Part shown: one piece after another, positions 15,197-23,405 of the stretch
Layout of the letters: the number at the start of each line of letters is the position of its first letter
Position numbering within the stretch: position 1 is the stretch's first letter
Source: Actinomycetes bacterium
GTDB taxonomy: Bacteria; Actinomycetota; Acidimicrobiia; Acidimicrobiales; RAAP-2
Length of the DNA stretch: 24,600 nt
Reading direction: 5' to 3'
Assembly: GCA_021791615.1 (NCBI GenBank)
Contig: JAJYWG010000461.1
Coordinates: 1-24,600, forward strand
Position numbers and translations under genes: made by a program
The notes under the pieces: model-generated
What the model was told of the DNA's origin: nothing
What the model saw: only the letters and a program-made list of their open reading frames with translations
Databases searched by the model: none

Positions 15197-17125
15197 ATGA
15201 CCGGCAGGACGCGGCTGGACGTGGGAGCGCGGATGCGGGCTCTGGTGCCAGGACAAGAGCGACGTGGGCTCGACGCGCTGTGCGGCGCGCTCTTGGACCT
15301 GTCCGACGACGAGGCCCGGCGCCTTGCGCAGCAGACGACGACCCTGGTCGCCAAATTCCCGTTGCCGGTGCGCGCCGCCTTTGGCGCGGGCGTGAGCGCG
15401 GTCGACATCCTCTCTCGCTCGACCGGTCTTGGCCCCCTGCGCTCGTTGGATCGAGAGGAGCGCGAGCGTGTGCTTGTTCGACTTGCTGGACTCCCCGGAG
15501 GGGAAGACGTTCGCGACGCGCTGAAACTTCCGGTACTCCTGGCTTGGGGTGCCGATGCGGCGCAACGCGAAAGAAGCGTTGAAACGGTTCGGTTCCGAGA
15601 ACGACCTGCCCCGGTTCGACCGGATGCCGACCTCAGAGTGCTCCAGTCAAACGAATGGCCATCCCGCAGCGTTGCCGACGCGGTGGTGGTGGGCTCGGGT
15701 GCTGGAGGTGCGATGGCCGCCCGGGTCCTTGCCGCCGCCGGCATGGACGTGATCGTGCTCGAGGAGGGACGGCGCTTCGGCGTCGACGAATTTCGTGATC
15801 GTCCGTCCCTCGATCGGTTTACTGAGCTCTACCGTGACGCCGGGACGACCATGGCTCTCGGGCGGCCACCGGTCGTGCTTCCCATCGGGCGCGGGGTCGG
15901 AGGAACCACTTTGGTCAATTCCGGCACCTGCTACCGGACGCCGCTATCGGTGCTCCTCCACTGGCGGGACGATCACGGCTTGGCACTTGCCGACCCCGAT
16001 GCGTTTGCTTCTTACCTGGACGATGTCGAGACACTCCTCAAGGTTGGGCCGGTCGCTCGCCAAGTGATGGGCAACAACGGGCTCCTGGCCCTGCGCGGCG
16101 CAGAGCGCCTGGGCTGGTCTGCCTCTCCTCTCGTGAGGAACGCGCCCGGATGCATCGGAAGCTGCGAATGCGCTGTGGGGTGCCCTCAGAACGCGAAGTA
16201 CGGCGTGCACCTCAACGCGCTGCCCGAGGCGTGTGGATTCGGAGCGCAGATCGTGAGCGAGGGTCGGGTGGAGGTGATCCTCCATGAGCACCGCCGGTCG
16301 CCGCTCGGCGCCCGTCACACGGCTTGCGGAGTGCGAGTACGCCGGCCCGACGGAAGCACCTTTGAGATTTTGGCACCAGTCGTCGTCGTGGCTGCCGGAA
16401 CGACCGAGACCCCAGCCCTGCTACGTCGAAGCGGTCTCGGGAGCCATCCCGAAATGGGACATCACCTGGCCATCCACCCTGCAGTGAGCGCAGCAGGCTG
16501 GTTCGAGGAGCCAGTCGACTCGACCCAAGGGGTGCTCCAGAGTGTGGGCATGGACCAATTCCACACATCCGACGACATCCTGGTCGAGGCCACCGCGACG
16601 CCCCCGGGTATGGGATCGATGGTCCTCCCTGGCGCCGGTCGAGAATTGCGACGCCAACTCGAGCAGTCTCGGCATTTGGCCACTCTCGGGGCAATGATCG
16701 GCGACCGTCCGTCAGGGTGGGTGACGGGCCGACGCCACTCGGTCATCCGATACGCACTGGACAGGGGGGACGGAGCGCGGCTGGTCAAGGCCATCGGGGT
16801 CATGGGGAAGTTGCTTTTTGCCAGCGGGGCGACTGCGGTGGTCACGGGCATTCGCGGACACGACACGGTCACGAGCACCGAAGCACTTGAAGAAGCGATA
16901 GCAAATGCCCGCCCCGAGAAACTGCATCTGGCAGCGTTCCACCCCACTGGCACCGCACGAATGGGCGGCGACCCTGAGCAACACCCCGTGGATGCCCGAG
17001 GTCGACTCCGCGGGGTGGACGGCCTGTGGGTGGCCGACGGATCGGTCGTGCCTTCGTGTCCCCGGGTGAACCCCCAAGTGACCATCATGGCCCTCGCTTC
17101 AGCTGTCGCGCACGGGATTGAGTGA
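15197..17125 (+). CDS. GMC-family FAD oxidoreductase
   Basis: A 642-residue flavoenzyme. Residues 1-130 are a helical N-terminal region (LDALCGALLDLSDDEARRL). The FAD dinucleotide motif is VVVGSGAGG (residues 163-171) with E190 closing the ribose-binding strand, and GRGVGGTTLVNSG is the second FAD loop. A cysteine cluster C319-x3-C-x-C-x4-C (CIGSCECAVGCP) is typical of this subgroup and could hold an Fe-S centre or structural thiols. Catalytic His is H582 in HPTGTARMG and N625 in NPQVTIMALA. It oxidises an alcohol or sterol-type CH-OH group by family; the substrate is not evident. ATG 15197 lies 11 nt after the previous stop; no ribosome site is obvious, consistent with coupling. Rv0492c-like by context. 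Confidence 0.92.
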   Translation: MTGRTRLDVGARMRALVPGQERRGLDALCGALLDLSDDEARRLAQQTTTLVAKFPLPVRAAFGAGVSAVDILSRSTGLGPLRSLDREERERVLVRLAGLPGGEDVRDALKLPVLLAWGADAAQRERSVETVRFRERPAPVRPDADLRVLQSNEWPSRSVADAVVVGSGAGGAMAARVLAAAGMDVIVLEEGRRFGVDEFRDRPSLDRFTELYRDAGTTMALGRPPVVLPIGRGVGGTTLVNSGTCYRTPLSVLLHWRDDHGLALADPDAFASYLDDVETLLKVGPVARQVMGNNGLLALRGAERLGWSASPLVRNAPGCIGSCECAVGCPQNAKYGVHLNALPEACGFGAQIVSEGRVEVILHEHRRSPLGARHTACGVRVRRPDGSTFEILAPVVVVAAGTTETPALLRRSGLGSHPEMGHHLAIHPAVSAAGWFEEPVDSTQGVLQSVGMDQFHTSDDILVEATATPPGMGSMVLPGAGRELRRQLEQSRHLATLGAMIGDRPSGWVTGRRHSVIRYALDRGDGARLVKAIGVMGKLLFASGATAVVTGIRGHDTVTSTEALEEAIANARPEKLHLAAFHPTGTARMGGDPEQHPVDARGRLRGVDGLWVADGSVVPSCPRVNPQVTIMALASAVAHGIE

Positions 17126-17150
17126 GGCAAGTACGAGGTGCGCGTCCCGA

Positions 17151-17213
17151 GCGCGTCCAGCGCGTCCAGCGCGTCGAGCGCATCGAGCGGTTCCAGCGCG
17201 TCGCGCGCATCGA
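17151..17213. repeat. 9-nt tandem repeat between convergent genes
   Basis: Seven 9-nt units (GCGCGTCCA, GCGCGTCGA, GCGCATCGA types) occupy the GMC-MarR intergenic gap (17126-17343). No gene or T-tract terminator was seen there. Confidence 0.88.
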
Positions 17214-17343
17214 GCGGGCCGTTCCATTGCAGGACGCGGCTCGACTTGAAGGTCTTTCTGGAGTGCTCGGCGACGATGCGACGACTGGCACTCTCTCGAT
17301 CACCGAGGAGCTCCATCATCGACGAGCTGCACCCTCGAGGAGC

Positions 17344-17913
17344 TCAATCGCCTTCGGTGTCCTCGACAGCACGGAAAAACCATTGGAGATAGTTGTGTAG
17401 TCGAGGCTGGTCATCCCCACCGAGCACTTCGAGTAGGCGGAACAGCCCTTCGAACGCCTCAGGGCCAACCTGTTTCCGAAGGTCCTGCTCGATCCGACGG
17501 GAAGCAGATCTTTGGGCGGTGAGGTAATCCTGGCCGCGTGGAGTGAGGTTGACGACCTTTTCTCGGCCGTCACTCGGAGAGCTCCGAAGGGTCACATAGC
17601 CCCGGTCCCGGAGAGCCACCACGGCTTTGCCCGCACCTTGACGAGTGATGCCGAGCTCCCGACCGATCTGGGAAGTCGTCACCTCCTCCAACTGGCTACA
17701 CAGCCGGAGCACTCGTCCATCGGGAATTCTCCGGTCGGCGAAACCTGCGGCAGCCATCCGCTGGTCCAGGCGCCGCTGGTAGCCGACCCAGGCTCGTCGC
17801 AGTGCAGGTCCCAGCGCTGGCGGAGGACGCTGTGCTCGTTTTGTTCGACCGTTTCCGACATTTCCATGCCCCTCGGACGACGATCCAGAAGCGGGTTCAC
17901 TGCACGCACTCAT
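17344..17913 (-). CDS. MarR-family transcriptional regulator
   Basis: About 189 residues. The winged-helix core runs from LRLCSQLEEVTTSQIGRELGITRQGAGKAVVALRDRGYV to the wing RSSPSDGREKVVNLTPRGQDYL, the MarR signature. The N-terminal 35 residues are Ser/Gly-rich. An upstream ATG at 17952 is in frame, but a minus-strand TATAAT (17941-17946) and a palindrome lie within that extension, so ATG 17913 is preferred. MarR proteins bind palindromes at their own promoters and release on binding small phenolic or lipophilic ligands. Likely targets are its own gene and perhaps the RCC1-ABC operon on the other side; the latter is only inferred. Confidence 0.9.
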   Translation of the reverse strand: MSACSEPASGSSSEGHGNVGNGRTKRAQRPPPALGPALRRAWVGYQRRLDQRMAAAGFADRRIPDGRVLRLCSQLEEVTTSQIGRELGITRQGAGKAVVALRDRGYVTLRSSPSDGREKVVNLTPRGQDYLTAQRSASRRIEQDLRKQVGPEAFEGLFRLLEVLGGDDQPRLHNYLQWFFRAVEDTEGD

Positions 17914-17923
17914 GATGATATGT

Positions 17924-17946
17924 TGACAACCATGGTTGTCATTATA
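17924..17946 (-). promoter_or_regulatory. MarR operator palindrome and -10
   Basis: TGACAACCATGGTTGTCA (17924-17941) is a perfect 18-bp palindrome. It abuts TATAAT on the minus strand (17941-17946), so the palindrome covers the expected transcription start of the marR-like gene. No good -35 was found. Confidence 0.7.
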
Positions 17947-17952
17947 GGCCAT

Positions 17953-18302
17953 GATGATCCGCCTGGTGGCACGTCAATGCACGCCGCCGCCGCCGTCAGC
18001 GGCCGTTTCGCACATCGCCACCGACGTCGGCAGTCCAAACCCTGCGGCCCTGGGGAACGTGATCGTTTCGGTCGCTGCCCCGTGAACACCACAACTTCTC
18101 CCGAGCCAACGGCAGGGCCCAGGTCGCGTCGCCAAACGCGCAGACTCTGCATCCCGACGCGCCCGACGGGTTCGGTTCGGGAGTTTTGGTCCGAGCCAGA
18201 CCTTGGAATCGGCTTGCGTAGTGATATCGACAACTCGGTGCGTAGTCTCATCGCCAAGGTGCCAGCAACGAAGGGGTCGTCACCCTCGATCCCAACGCAC
18301 CG
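17953..18302. other. Gap without a recognised gene
   Basis: Frames are open on both strands but the predicted peptides are Arg/Pro-rich and unrecognised. It probably holds the promoter of the RCC1-ABC operon, which I could not pinpoint. Confidence 0.5.
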
Positions 18303-19571
18303 ATGATTCGCACGCCCAGAACCGAGCATGCTCGCGCCACCCGGGTCCCGGCATGCCACTGCGCGGGCCGGCCCTTCGCACTGGGCTCGATGGCCTTCGT
18401 GGTGGGTGCCCTGCTCTTGGCCGCATGCGGTAGCACCAGTAGGACCATTCCGTCGCACGGTATGACGGCGTCGGGATCCACCGTTTACCGATGGGGAGTC
18501 GTCGGCGACAAGGGCCCCATCTCGCAACTCCAGCTCGACCGTCCAAGTGCGATTGCCGGTCTCAGTGGGAAGGTCATCCAGGTCGCCACCTCGAACTCCG
18601 ACGGTTACGCCCTCACGTCTTCCGGCACCGTCTACGGCTGGGGCGTCAACAGCGACGGAGAGTTGGGGGATGGACATTCGACGCCCTACGAGACCACGGC
18701 CGTGAAGGTCGAATTCCCGACCGGTGTGACGATCAGAGCGCTGGCGAACCCAATGCCTTTCGATGCTGGCCTCGCCATCGATTCCACGGGCCACGCATGG
18801 GGTTGGGGCCTCAACGGCGCCAACGACCTCTGCCTGTCTGGACTCGTCGTCGCGCGCCCCCGGCGGCTGCCTTTCGGCGACGTGACGCTGGCGACCGGCG
18901 CCCGAACCCACTCCCTCTTCGACTCCAAGGGCACCCTCTTCGCATGCGGGAGCGGCGACGCCGGCGAGCTGGGCAACGGATCGACGTCAACCGCGAGCAC
19001 CCCGACGCCCGTGGTGGGACTTCCGGGTGGAGTGAAGATCACCTCGCTCACGTCGTCATGGGAGGGATCGGGCGCGCTGCTGGCCGACGGCGACTACTAC
19101 GACTGGGGATACAACAAGGCGGGCCAGCTGGGGGACGACTCAACGGCCGACAGCGCCATACCCGTCAAAGTTGATCTCCCTTACCCTGTGAGGCAAGTTT
19201 TCCAGGGTGGGAGCGGGCCAACGAATGGACAGACGGTCGCAATCTTGCGGGACGGGGAGACCTGGGCATGGGGGGCCAACAATCGGGGTCAGCTCGGCGT
19301 CGGTAGTCGGAAGAGCTCAGCCATCCCGGTGAGGGTCGATGTCCCGCATGACGTCACCTTCGTCAGTGTGAGCTCGGGTGGCTTCGCAAGCTACGGCATC
19401 GATCGTTCGGGACGACTGTGGGCCTGGGGAGCGAACACGAGTGGGCAACTTGCGACCGGCGCGGGCCGACAGGGCGCGAGCATCCCGGTGAACGTCGGCA
19501 TACAACTCACCGAGGTGTCGTCGACGGCGCAGAACGTGGCAGGACTTCAGGAAAGCACACAGCGGTCGTGA
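18303..19571 (+). CDS. RCC1-repeat lipoprotein
   Basis: A 422-residue protein with an N-terminal signal segment and lipobox LLAAC (cysteine at residue 42), so it is probably a lipoprotein anchored to the outer face of the membrane. The translation start may be the ATG at 18390 (residue 30). The mature part has at least six RCC1-type repeats with motifs like VYGWGVNSDGELGDG, AWGWGLNGANDL, TLFACGSGDAGELGNGS, DWGYNKAGQLGDD, AWGANNRGQLGVG and AWGANTSGQLATG, forming a seven-bladed propeller by family. RCC1-like bacterial propellers are binding modules. Its stop overlaps the ABC ATPase start (TGATG), so it is likely the extracellular partner of that transporter. Confidence 0.88.
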   Translation: MIRTPRTEHARATRVPACHCAGRPFALGSMAFVVGALLLAACGSTSRTIPSHGMTASGSTVYRWGVVGDKGPISQLQLDRPSAIAGLSGKVIQVATSNSDGYALTSSGTVYGWGVNSDGELGDGHSTPYETTAVKVEFPTGVTIRALANPMPFDAGLAIDSTGHAWGWGLNGANDLCLSGLVVARPRRLPFGDVTLATGARTHSLFDSKGTLFACGSGDAGELGNGSTSTASTPTPVVGLPGGVKITSLTSSWEGSGALLADGDYYDWGYNKAGQLGDDSTADSAIPVKVDLPYPVRQVFQGGSGPTNGQTVAILRDGETWAWGANNRGQLGVGSRKSSAIPVRVDVPHDVTFVSVSSGGFASYGIDRSGRLWAWGANTSGQLATGAGRQGASIPVNVGIQLTEVSSTAQNVAGLQESTQRS

Positions 19572-20803
19572 TGGGCAGCCTCGTCGCGCTTGGGGGCTCA
19601 CACCTCTTCGGAGGCCACCACGGTCACCACGGTCTACGCATTCTCATTCTTGTGCTCATTGTGGCGGTGGTCGTGGTCGGCGGCGTCATACTGCTTCGGC
19701 GAGTGCGGGCGCGTCGTCTTCCGGAAGCCCCCTCGCCCGTACCCACCGGCGTCTCTCCGGTCAGCAGCGAGAGCGTGCCCCAAGAGCCGAGCGTTCCCGA
19801 GGTAGCGGTGGCCGGCCCGGTCCGCATGCACACCCCGTTTTTCGGAGGAACGTCGAACTCCATTTGCGCGACGAAGCTGACGAAGCGCTTCGGTGACAAG
19901 GTTGCGGTCGATGGGCTGAGCTTCGACGTCAGACCCGGTAAAGTCACCGGCTTTCTCGGGCCGAACGGAGCCGGCAAGTCCACGACGATGCGCATGATCT
20001 TGGGCTTGGATCGTCCCGACTCTGGGTCCGTCACCGTCAACGGCCGTCTTTACAGGGGACTGGCCTGGCCACTGCGCGAAGTCGGAGCCCTCCTAGAAGC
20101 AAAGGCCATCCATCCTGGCCGGACCGCGTATGCCCATCTGTGGATGCTGGCCAAGACGAACCACATCCCGCGACGGCGAGTGGAGGAGGTGCTCGACCTG
20201 GTGGGCCTCTCGTCGGTGGCAGGGCAGCGCGCTGGCGAGTTCTCCCTGGGCATGGGTCAGCGTCTCGGCATTGCCGCCGCCCTGCTCGGCGATCCCGGGG
20301 TACTCATCTTCGACGAGCCAATCAACGGACTCGACACCGATGGCATCCGCTGGGTTCGCCAGCTTCTGCGGAGCCTGGCATCAGAGGGACGCTCCGTGTT
20401 GGTCTCCAGCCACTTGATGAGCGAGATGGCCCAGACTGCCGACGAGCTCGTGGTCATCGGCCGCGGACGGCTCATCGCCGCGATGCCTGTGACCGAATTC
20501 ACCTCTCGCTACTCGCGCAGCTACATCCGGGTTCGCTCTCCACAGCTCGATGAGCTGCGCGTTGCCCTGGAACAGGCGGGCGCGTCGATCTCCTACGAAG
20601 ACGGGAGGAGATCCATCTCAGTGCGCAAGATGACCCCGGACGTCATCGGTGAGATCGCGTTCCGGCATTCGATCATGCTCCACGAGCTGGCGCCTCAGGC
20701 GGCCTCCCTGGAGGAAGCATTCGTGGAGTCCACTGAAGCCGATGTCGAGTTCGGGGGTCACCGCGAGACGACCGCGCCCGATGCATCGAGAGGAGGAGCA
20801 TGA
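19571..20803 (+). CDS. ABC transporter ATPase with N-terminal membrane helix
   Basis: A 410-residue protein. Unlike typical ABC-2-type ATPases (about 300 residues), it begins with a His/Gly-rich segment (HLFGGHHGHHG), a membrane helix at about 22-42 and a Pro/Ser/Val linker to about 95. The nucleotide-binding domain then shows Walker A GPNGAGKS (130-137), signature FSLGMGQR, Walker B VLIFDEP and an H-loop VSSHLM. The class is the NatA/BcrA-like export type. The ATG overlaps the lipoprotein stop, and the gene's own stop overlaps the permease start (ATGA). The ATPase domain looks intact. A second start near HTPFFGGTSNS (about residue 87) would give a conventional ATPase, so the fusion needs confirmation. 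Confidence 0.9.
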   Translation: MGSLVALGGSHLFGGHHGHHGLRILILVLIVAVVVVGGVILLRRVRARRLPEAPSPVPTGVSPVSSESVPQEPSVPEVAVAGPVRMHTPFFGGTSNSICATKLTKRFGDKVAVDGLSFDVRPGKVTGFLGPNGAGKSTTMRMILGLDRPDSGSVTVNGRLYRGLAWPLREVGALLEAKAIHPGRTAYAHLWMLAKTNHIPRRRVEEVLDLVGLSSVAGQRAGEFSLGMGQRLGIAAALLGDPGVLIFDEPINGLDTDGIRWVRQLLRSLASEGRSVLVSSHLMSEMAQTADELVVIGRGRLIAAMPVTEFTSRYSRSYIRVRSPQLDELRVALEQAGASISYEDGRRSISVRKMTPDVIGEIAFRHSIMLHELAPQAASLEEAFVESTEADVEFGGHRETTAPDASRGGA

Positions 20804-21630
20804 GCACGGAAATGCCCCCATCTGCCGCTTTGGAGGGGCCGCCCTCGGGCCACTATGGGCTGGGTGGCGTGCTTTCATCGGAGTGGATCAAGCTCAGCAG
20901 CGTCCGCTCCACGATCTGGACCCTCGTGATCACGGCCATTGCAGGCGTGGGCATCGGCGCTCTCGTCACGTCAGCCCAAGCGGCCCGGTTTTCGACTCGC
21001 TCACCGGCCGCCCGGCTGGCCTTCGATCCCACCCGCTCCAGCCTTTCTGGATTGCTGTTCGCCCAGCTCGCGATCGGGGTCCTCGGAGTGCTCGTGATGA
21101 GTGCGGAGTACAGCACCGGCACCATCCGGGCCACGTTCGCCGCCGTGCCCCGTCGCCTGTTGGTCCTCGTGTCCAAGGTCGCTCTCTTTGCCGTGGTGGT
21201 CTTTGTCGTCGGCGAAGTCGTCTCCTTCGTCGCGTTCCTCCTGGGTCAGCACATCCTCTCGGGGAAGACGCCAACCGCCTCACTGTCGGACCCGACCGTG
21301 CTGCGGGCCGTCGTGAGCGGAGGTCTCTATCTCACCGCGCTCGGGTTGCTGGCCCTTGGGCTCGCAACCATCATCCGACATACCGCGGCAGCAATCAGTA
21401 CGTTTGTCGGTTTGCTCTTCATCCTCCCGATCATCGCCGATGTCTTGCCGTCGTCATTCGCCAACGATGTCGACAGGTTCTTACCGGCTGATATCGGAAC
21501 GCGGATGTTGAGCGCCAATTACCACGGTGCGGATCCGTTTGGTCCGTGGCTGAGCTTCGCCTTCCTCGGCATCTACGCCGTCGTCATCCTGATCGCCGGT
21601 GGGGTGCTCTTGGTCCGTCGCGATGCATAG
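20800..21630 (+). CDS. ABC-2 type permease
   Basis: A 276-residue protein with about six hydrophobic segments, beginning with an EWIKLSSVRSTIWTLVITAIAG motif typical of ABC-2 membrane subunits. The conserved MSAEYSTGTIRATFAAVPRR stretch matches the cytoplasmic coupling region of such permeases. AGGAGC precedes the ATG. It overlaps the ATPase gene by four bases and is the membrane half of the transporter. Substrate unknown; drug or peptide export is usual for the class. Confidence 0.92.
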   Translation: MSTEMPPSAALEGPPSGHYGLGGVLSSEWIKLSSVRSTIWTLVITAIAGVGIGALVTSAQAARFSTRSPAARLAFDPTRSSLSGLLFAQLAIGVLGVLVMSAEYSTGTIRATFAAVPRRLLVLVSKVALFAVVVFVVGEVVSFVAFLLGQHILSGKTPTASLSDPTVLRAVVSGGLYLTALGLLALGLATIIRHTAAAISTFVGLLFILPIIADVLPSSFANDVDRFLPADIGTRMLSANYHGADPFGPWLSFAFLGIYAVVILIAGGVLLVRRDA

Positions 21631-21636
21631 GGTCAA

Positions 21637-21652
21637 CCTCGAAGGATCGAGG
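21637..21652 (+). terminator. Small hairpin after ABC operon
   Basis: CCTCGA and TCGAGG flank an AGGA loop six bases after the permease stop. The stem is only 6 bp without a T-tract, so this is weak. Nothing else was recognised in 21653-21838. Confidence 0.3.
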
Positions 21653-21838
21653 GCTCTATCGGCACGCGGTCCGCACCGGCGATTGCCCAGAGCGTTGCGA
21701 ACTTTCTCTGATCCGCGAATTGCTGGGCGCTGTACTCCGAGGTGCTCCTGTCGTCGGGGGCCGCAGGTGCTCCTCGGGTATCCGCGACACGCAGTGACCG
21801 CCCCTGCCTCTTTCGAGCGCGTCAACCAATCCGGGTTC

Positions 21839-21844
21839 TACAAC
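21839..21844 (+). promoter_or_regulatory. Possible leaderless antitoxin -10
   Basis: TACAAC lies 7 nt before ATG 21852. It differs from TANNNT at the last base, so support is weak. Confidence 0.25.
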
Positions 21845-21851
21845 GTCGTAC

Positions 21852-22094
21852 ATGGAGATCGGCGTACGTGACCTTCGGAATCGCACCAGCCAAGTCACCG
21901 ACATCGTCCGGGCGGGCGAGCGGGTGGTTCTCACCGTCCACGGTGAGGCGGTCGCGGATATCGTCCCCCACGCCCAGAGGTCCCGCTGGGTGCCAGGCGA
22001 TCTCCTCCGTCGAGAACTAGTCCAGCAGGCAGCCGATCCAGGAGTGCGTGACGATCTCGACCTGCTTGCCGGGAACACCTTGGACGAGCTTTGA
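21852..22094 (+). CDS. Phd/YefM-type antitoxin
   Basis: An 80-residue protein that starts MEIGVRDLRNRTSQVTDIVRAGERVVLTVHGEAVADIVP, the N-terminal DNA-binding fold of Phd/YefM antitoxins that pair with VapC toxins in actinobacteria. The C-terminal part (WVPGDLLRRELVQQAADPGVRDDLDLLAG) is the toxin-wrapping tail. Its stop overlaps a TTG start of the PIN gene. The antitoxin looks intact although its toxin is truncated. Confidence 0.88.
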   Translation: MEIGVRDLRNRTSQVTDIVRAGERVVLTVHGEAVADIVPHAQRSRWVPGDLLRRELVQQAADPGVRDDLDLLAGNTLDEL

Positions 22095-22235
22095 GCGTCC
22101 CGGTCGGGCTTCTGGATACCTCGCTATTCATCGGCCGGGGGGCCAACCGACCACTCGGGGAGCTGCCCGACCGCGTGACTGTGTCGGTTGTGACCATCGG
22201 CGAGCTCGAACTTGGTGTGCTCTGTGCCGCACGCC
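22091..22235 (+). pseudogene. Truncated VapC-type PIN toxin
   Basis: The N-terminal part of a PIN ribonuclease is visible: GLLDTSLFIGR with the first catalytic Asp, then VTIGELELGVLCA with the conserved Glu. About 47 residues in, at roughly 22225-22245, the match to PIN ends and the sequence continues as the antisense of an IS110 transposase. The downstream catalytic aspartates are missing, so the toxin should be inactive. The start is a TTG overlapping the antitoxin stop. Confidence 0.8.
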
Positions 22236-22647
22236 GCAGGGCCGGCTCGGTCGGCGAGGGGATCCGCGCCGCGGCGAGATCGAAGAGCTCGCCTGCTCGA
22301 GACAACACCTCGGCATCGATCGGATCAGACTTGTTCTTCCCAGCAAGCGCAGATCGCAGCCGGGCCGAGTGCCGATTCCCGACGAGTGCGAGCTCCACGC
22401 CCGACGCGCGCAATGCCACGGCGAGCGGGAGCCACGTCATCGACGTCCGTTCGGCCATGGCGAGCGTCCCCGGCCATTTCGCCAAACGCTTGGTGAGGCT
22501 GTCCATCCCCGGAAACGTCGGGGCGGCGACGAAGTCGTCGACCACCTCACCGGCACTCCCGGTGTGCGGTCGTCGCACCACGATGTGAAGGTTCGCGACC
22601 ACCTCCGCGTCGATACCAATCGCGACAGCACTATCCTCAGGAGTCAC
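22236..22647 (-). pseudogene. IS110-family transposase, N-terminal remnant
   Basis: The GTG at 22647 (AAGGA upstream) opens a frame that matches the DEDD/RuvC-like half of IS110 transposases: first Asp in AIGIDAEVV, Glu in MAERTSMTWLPLAVAL, and Asp pair in KNKSDPIDAEVL, then PSPTEPALRRAA. The frame then runs antisense through the PIN and antitoxin genes without further similarity, so the C-terminal Tnp_20 half with the catalytic serine is missing. The exact junction is uncertain by about 20 nt. Confidence 0.83.
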
Positions 22648-22900
22648 TCGAGGGTCCTTCTCTCTTCAATGAGGCCTGCCGGCTCCCCTTGGATCGGAGT
22701 TTGCCGACGACGACCTGGCTGTGATGGATGGGAGGGTTCTCAAGTGCTGTCACACACCCTTCGAGCCAGGTCCCCTCGCCGCTCGTCAAGAAGTGGGCGC
22801 CCGCTGTGGTCACCCGTGCTTGTGGGTCATCCGATGCTCCGGTCACATGCCGCTGGCTCCCGCCAGTGCACATGGCCCATCAATTCCCTCAACCGAGTCC
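22648..22900 (-). ncRNA. Candidate IS110 bridge RNA region
   Basis: IS110-group elements encode a bridge RNA in the non-coding stretch before the transposase. This stretch directly precedes the remnant's start codon. It is not convincingly coding and contains at least one hairpin on the minus strand: GCCAG/CTGGC arms at 22853-22857 and 22862-22866 with a 4-nt loop. No target or donor loop was identified, so the RNA is predicted by position only. The left end of the element could not be placed. Confidence 0.35.
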
Positions 22901-23284
22901 GCTCGGGAACAGAACCCCGGCGACGATCTCTTTCACGAGCCCGAAGCCCAGCCGATTTTCGTCAACGCCGGGGTTCCCCCTCCCGAGGACCACGCGACGT
23001 GGCCACCACCCGTCTGAGTGGCTCCCGGTAGTGATACAAGTCGGACAACGAACGTCGGGTGCCCGCCGGACATGCTCCTCGGAGCCGTCGCAGGCGCCCG
23101 ATTCCATCGCAGGCCTCGCCGGGACTGCCTCAACGCCCCCGTAGTCGCCGCCATGTCGTCGGAGAAGTGTCCCACCCCTGGTGCGCCACGCTCCGGAGGC
23201 GGCGTCCGGTTTGCTCGTGACGGCCAGCAGCCATGGCGAGGCTCGATGAGCGGCGCGACACACCTTTCTGGCACACTGGCGACG
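22901..23284. other. Stretch without a recognised gene
   Basis: Open frames on both strands give unrecognised peptides. It may include the outer left end of the IS110 element, or older debris. No inverted repeats were noticed. Confidence 0.4.
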
Positions 23285-23322
23285 GCGTGAAACGTGAAGT
23301 GGTCCCCGCGTGAAACGTGAAG
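23285..23322. repeat. 15-bp direct repeat pair
   Basis: GCGTGAAACGTGAAG occurs at 23285-23299 and 23308-23322, 23 nt apart. It may be a transposon-end or regulator-binding pair. No gene is assigned nearby until 23406. Confidence 0.7.
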
Positions 23323-23405
23323 ACCTCTGCGGTGGAGCTGCGTTGTCGCTATTCGGACTCGGCCGAGGTCTTGGCGGATCTCCGTGCGCTGGGCAAGTTG
23401 ACCAG

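Noticed and set aside
17910..18911. Minus-strand ORF opposite the RCC1 gene
   Set aside because: It is antisense to the RCC1 lipoprotein, has no recognisable domain, and crosses the MarR promoter.
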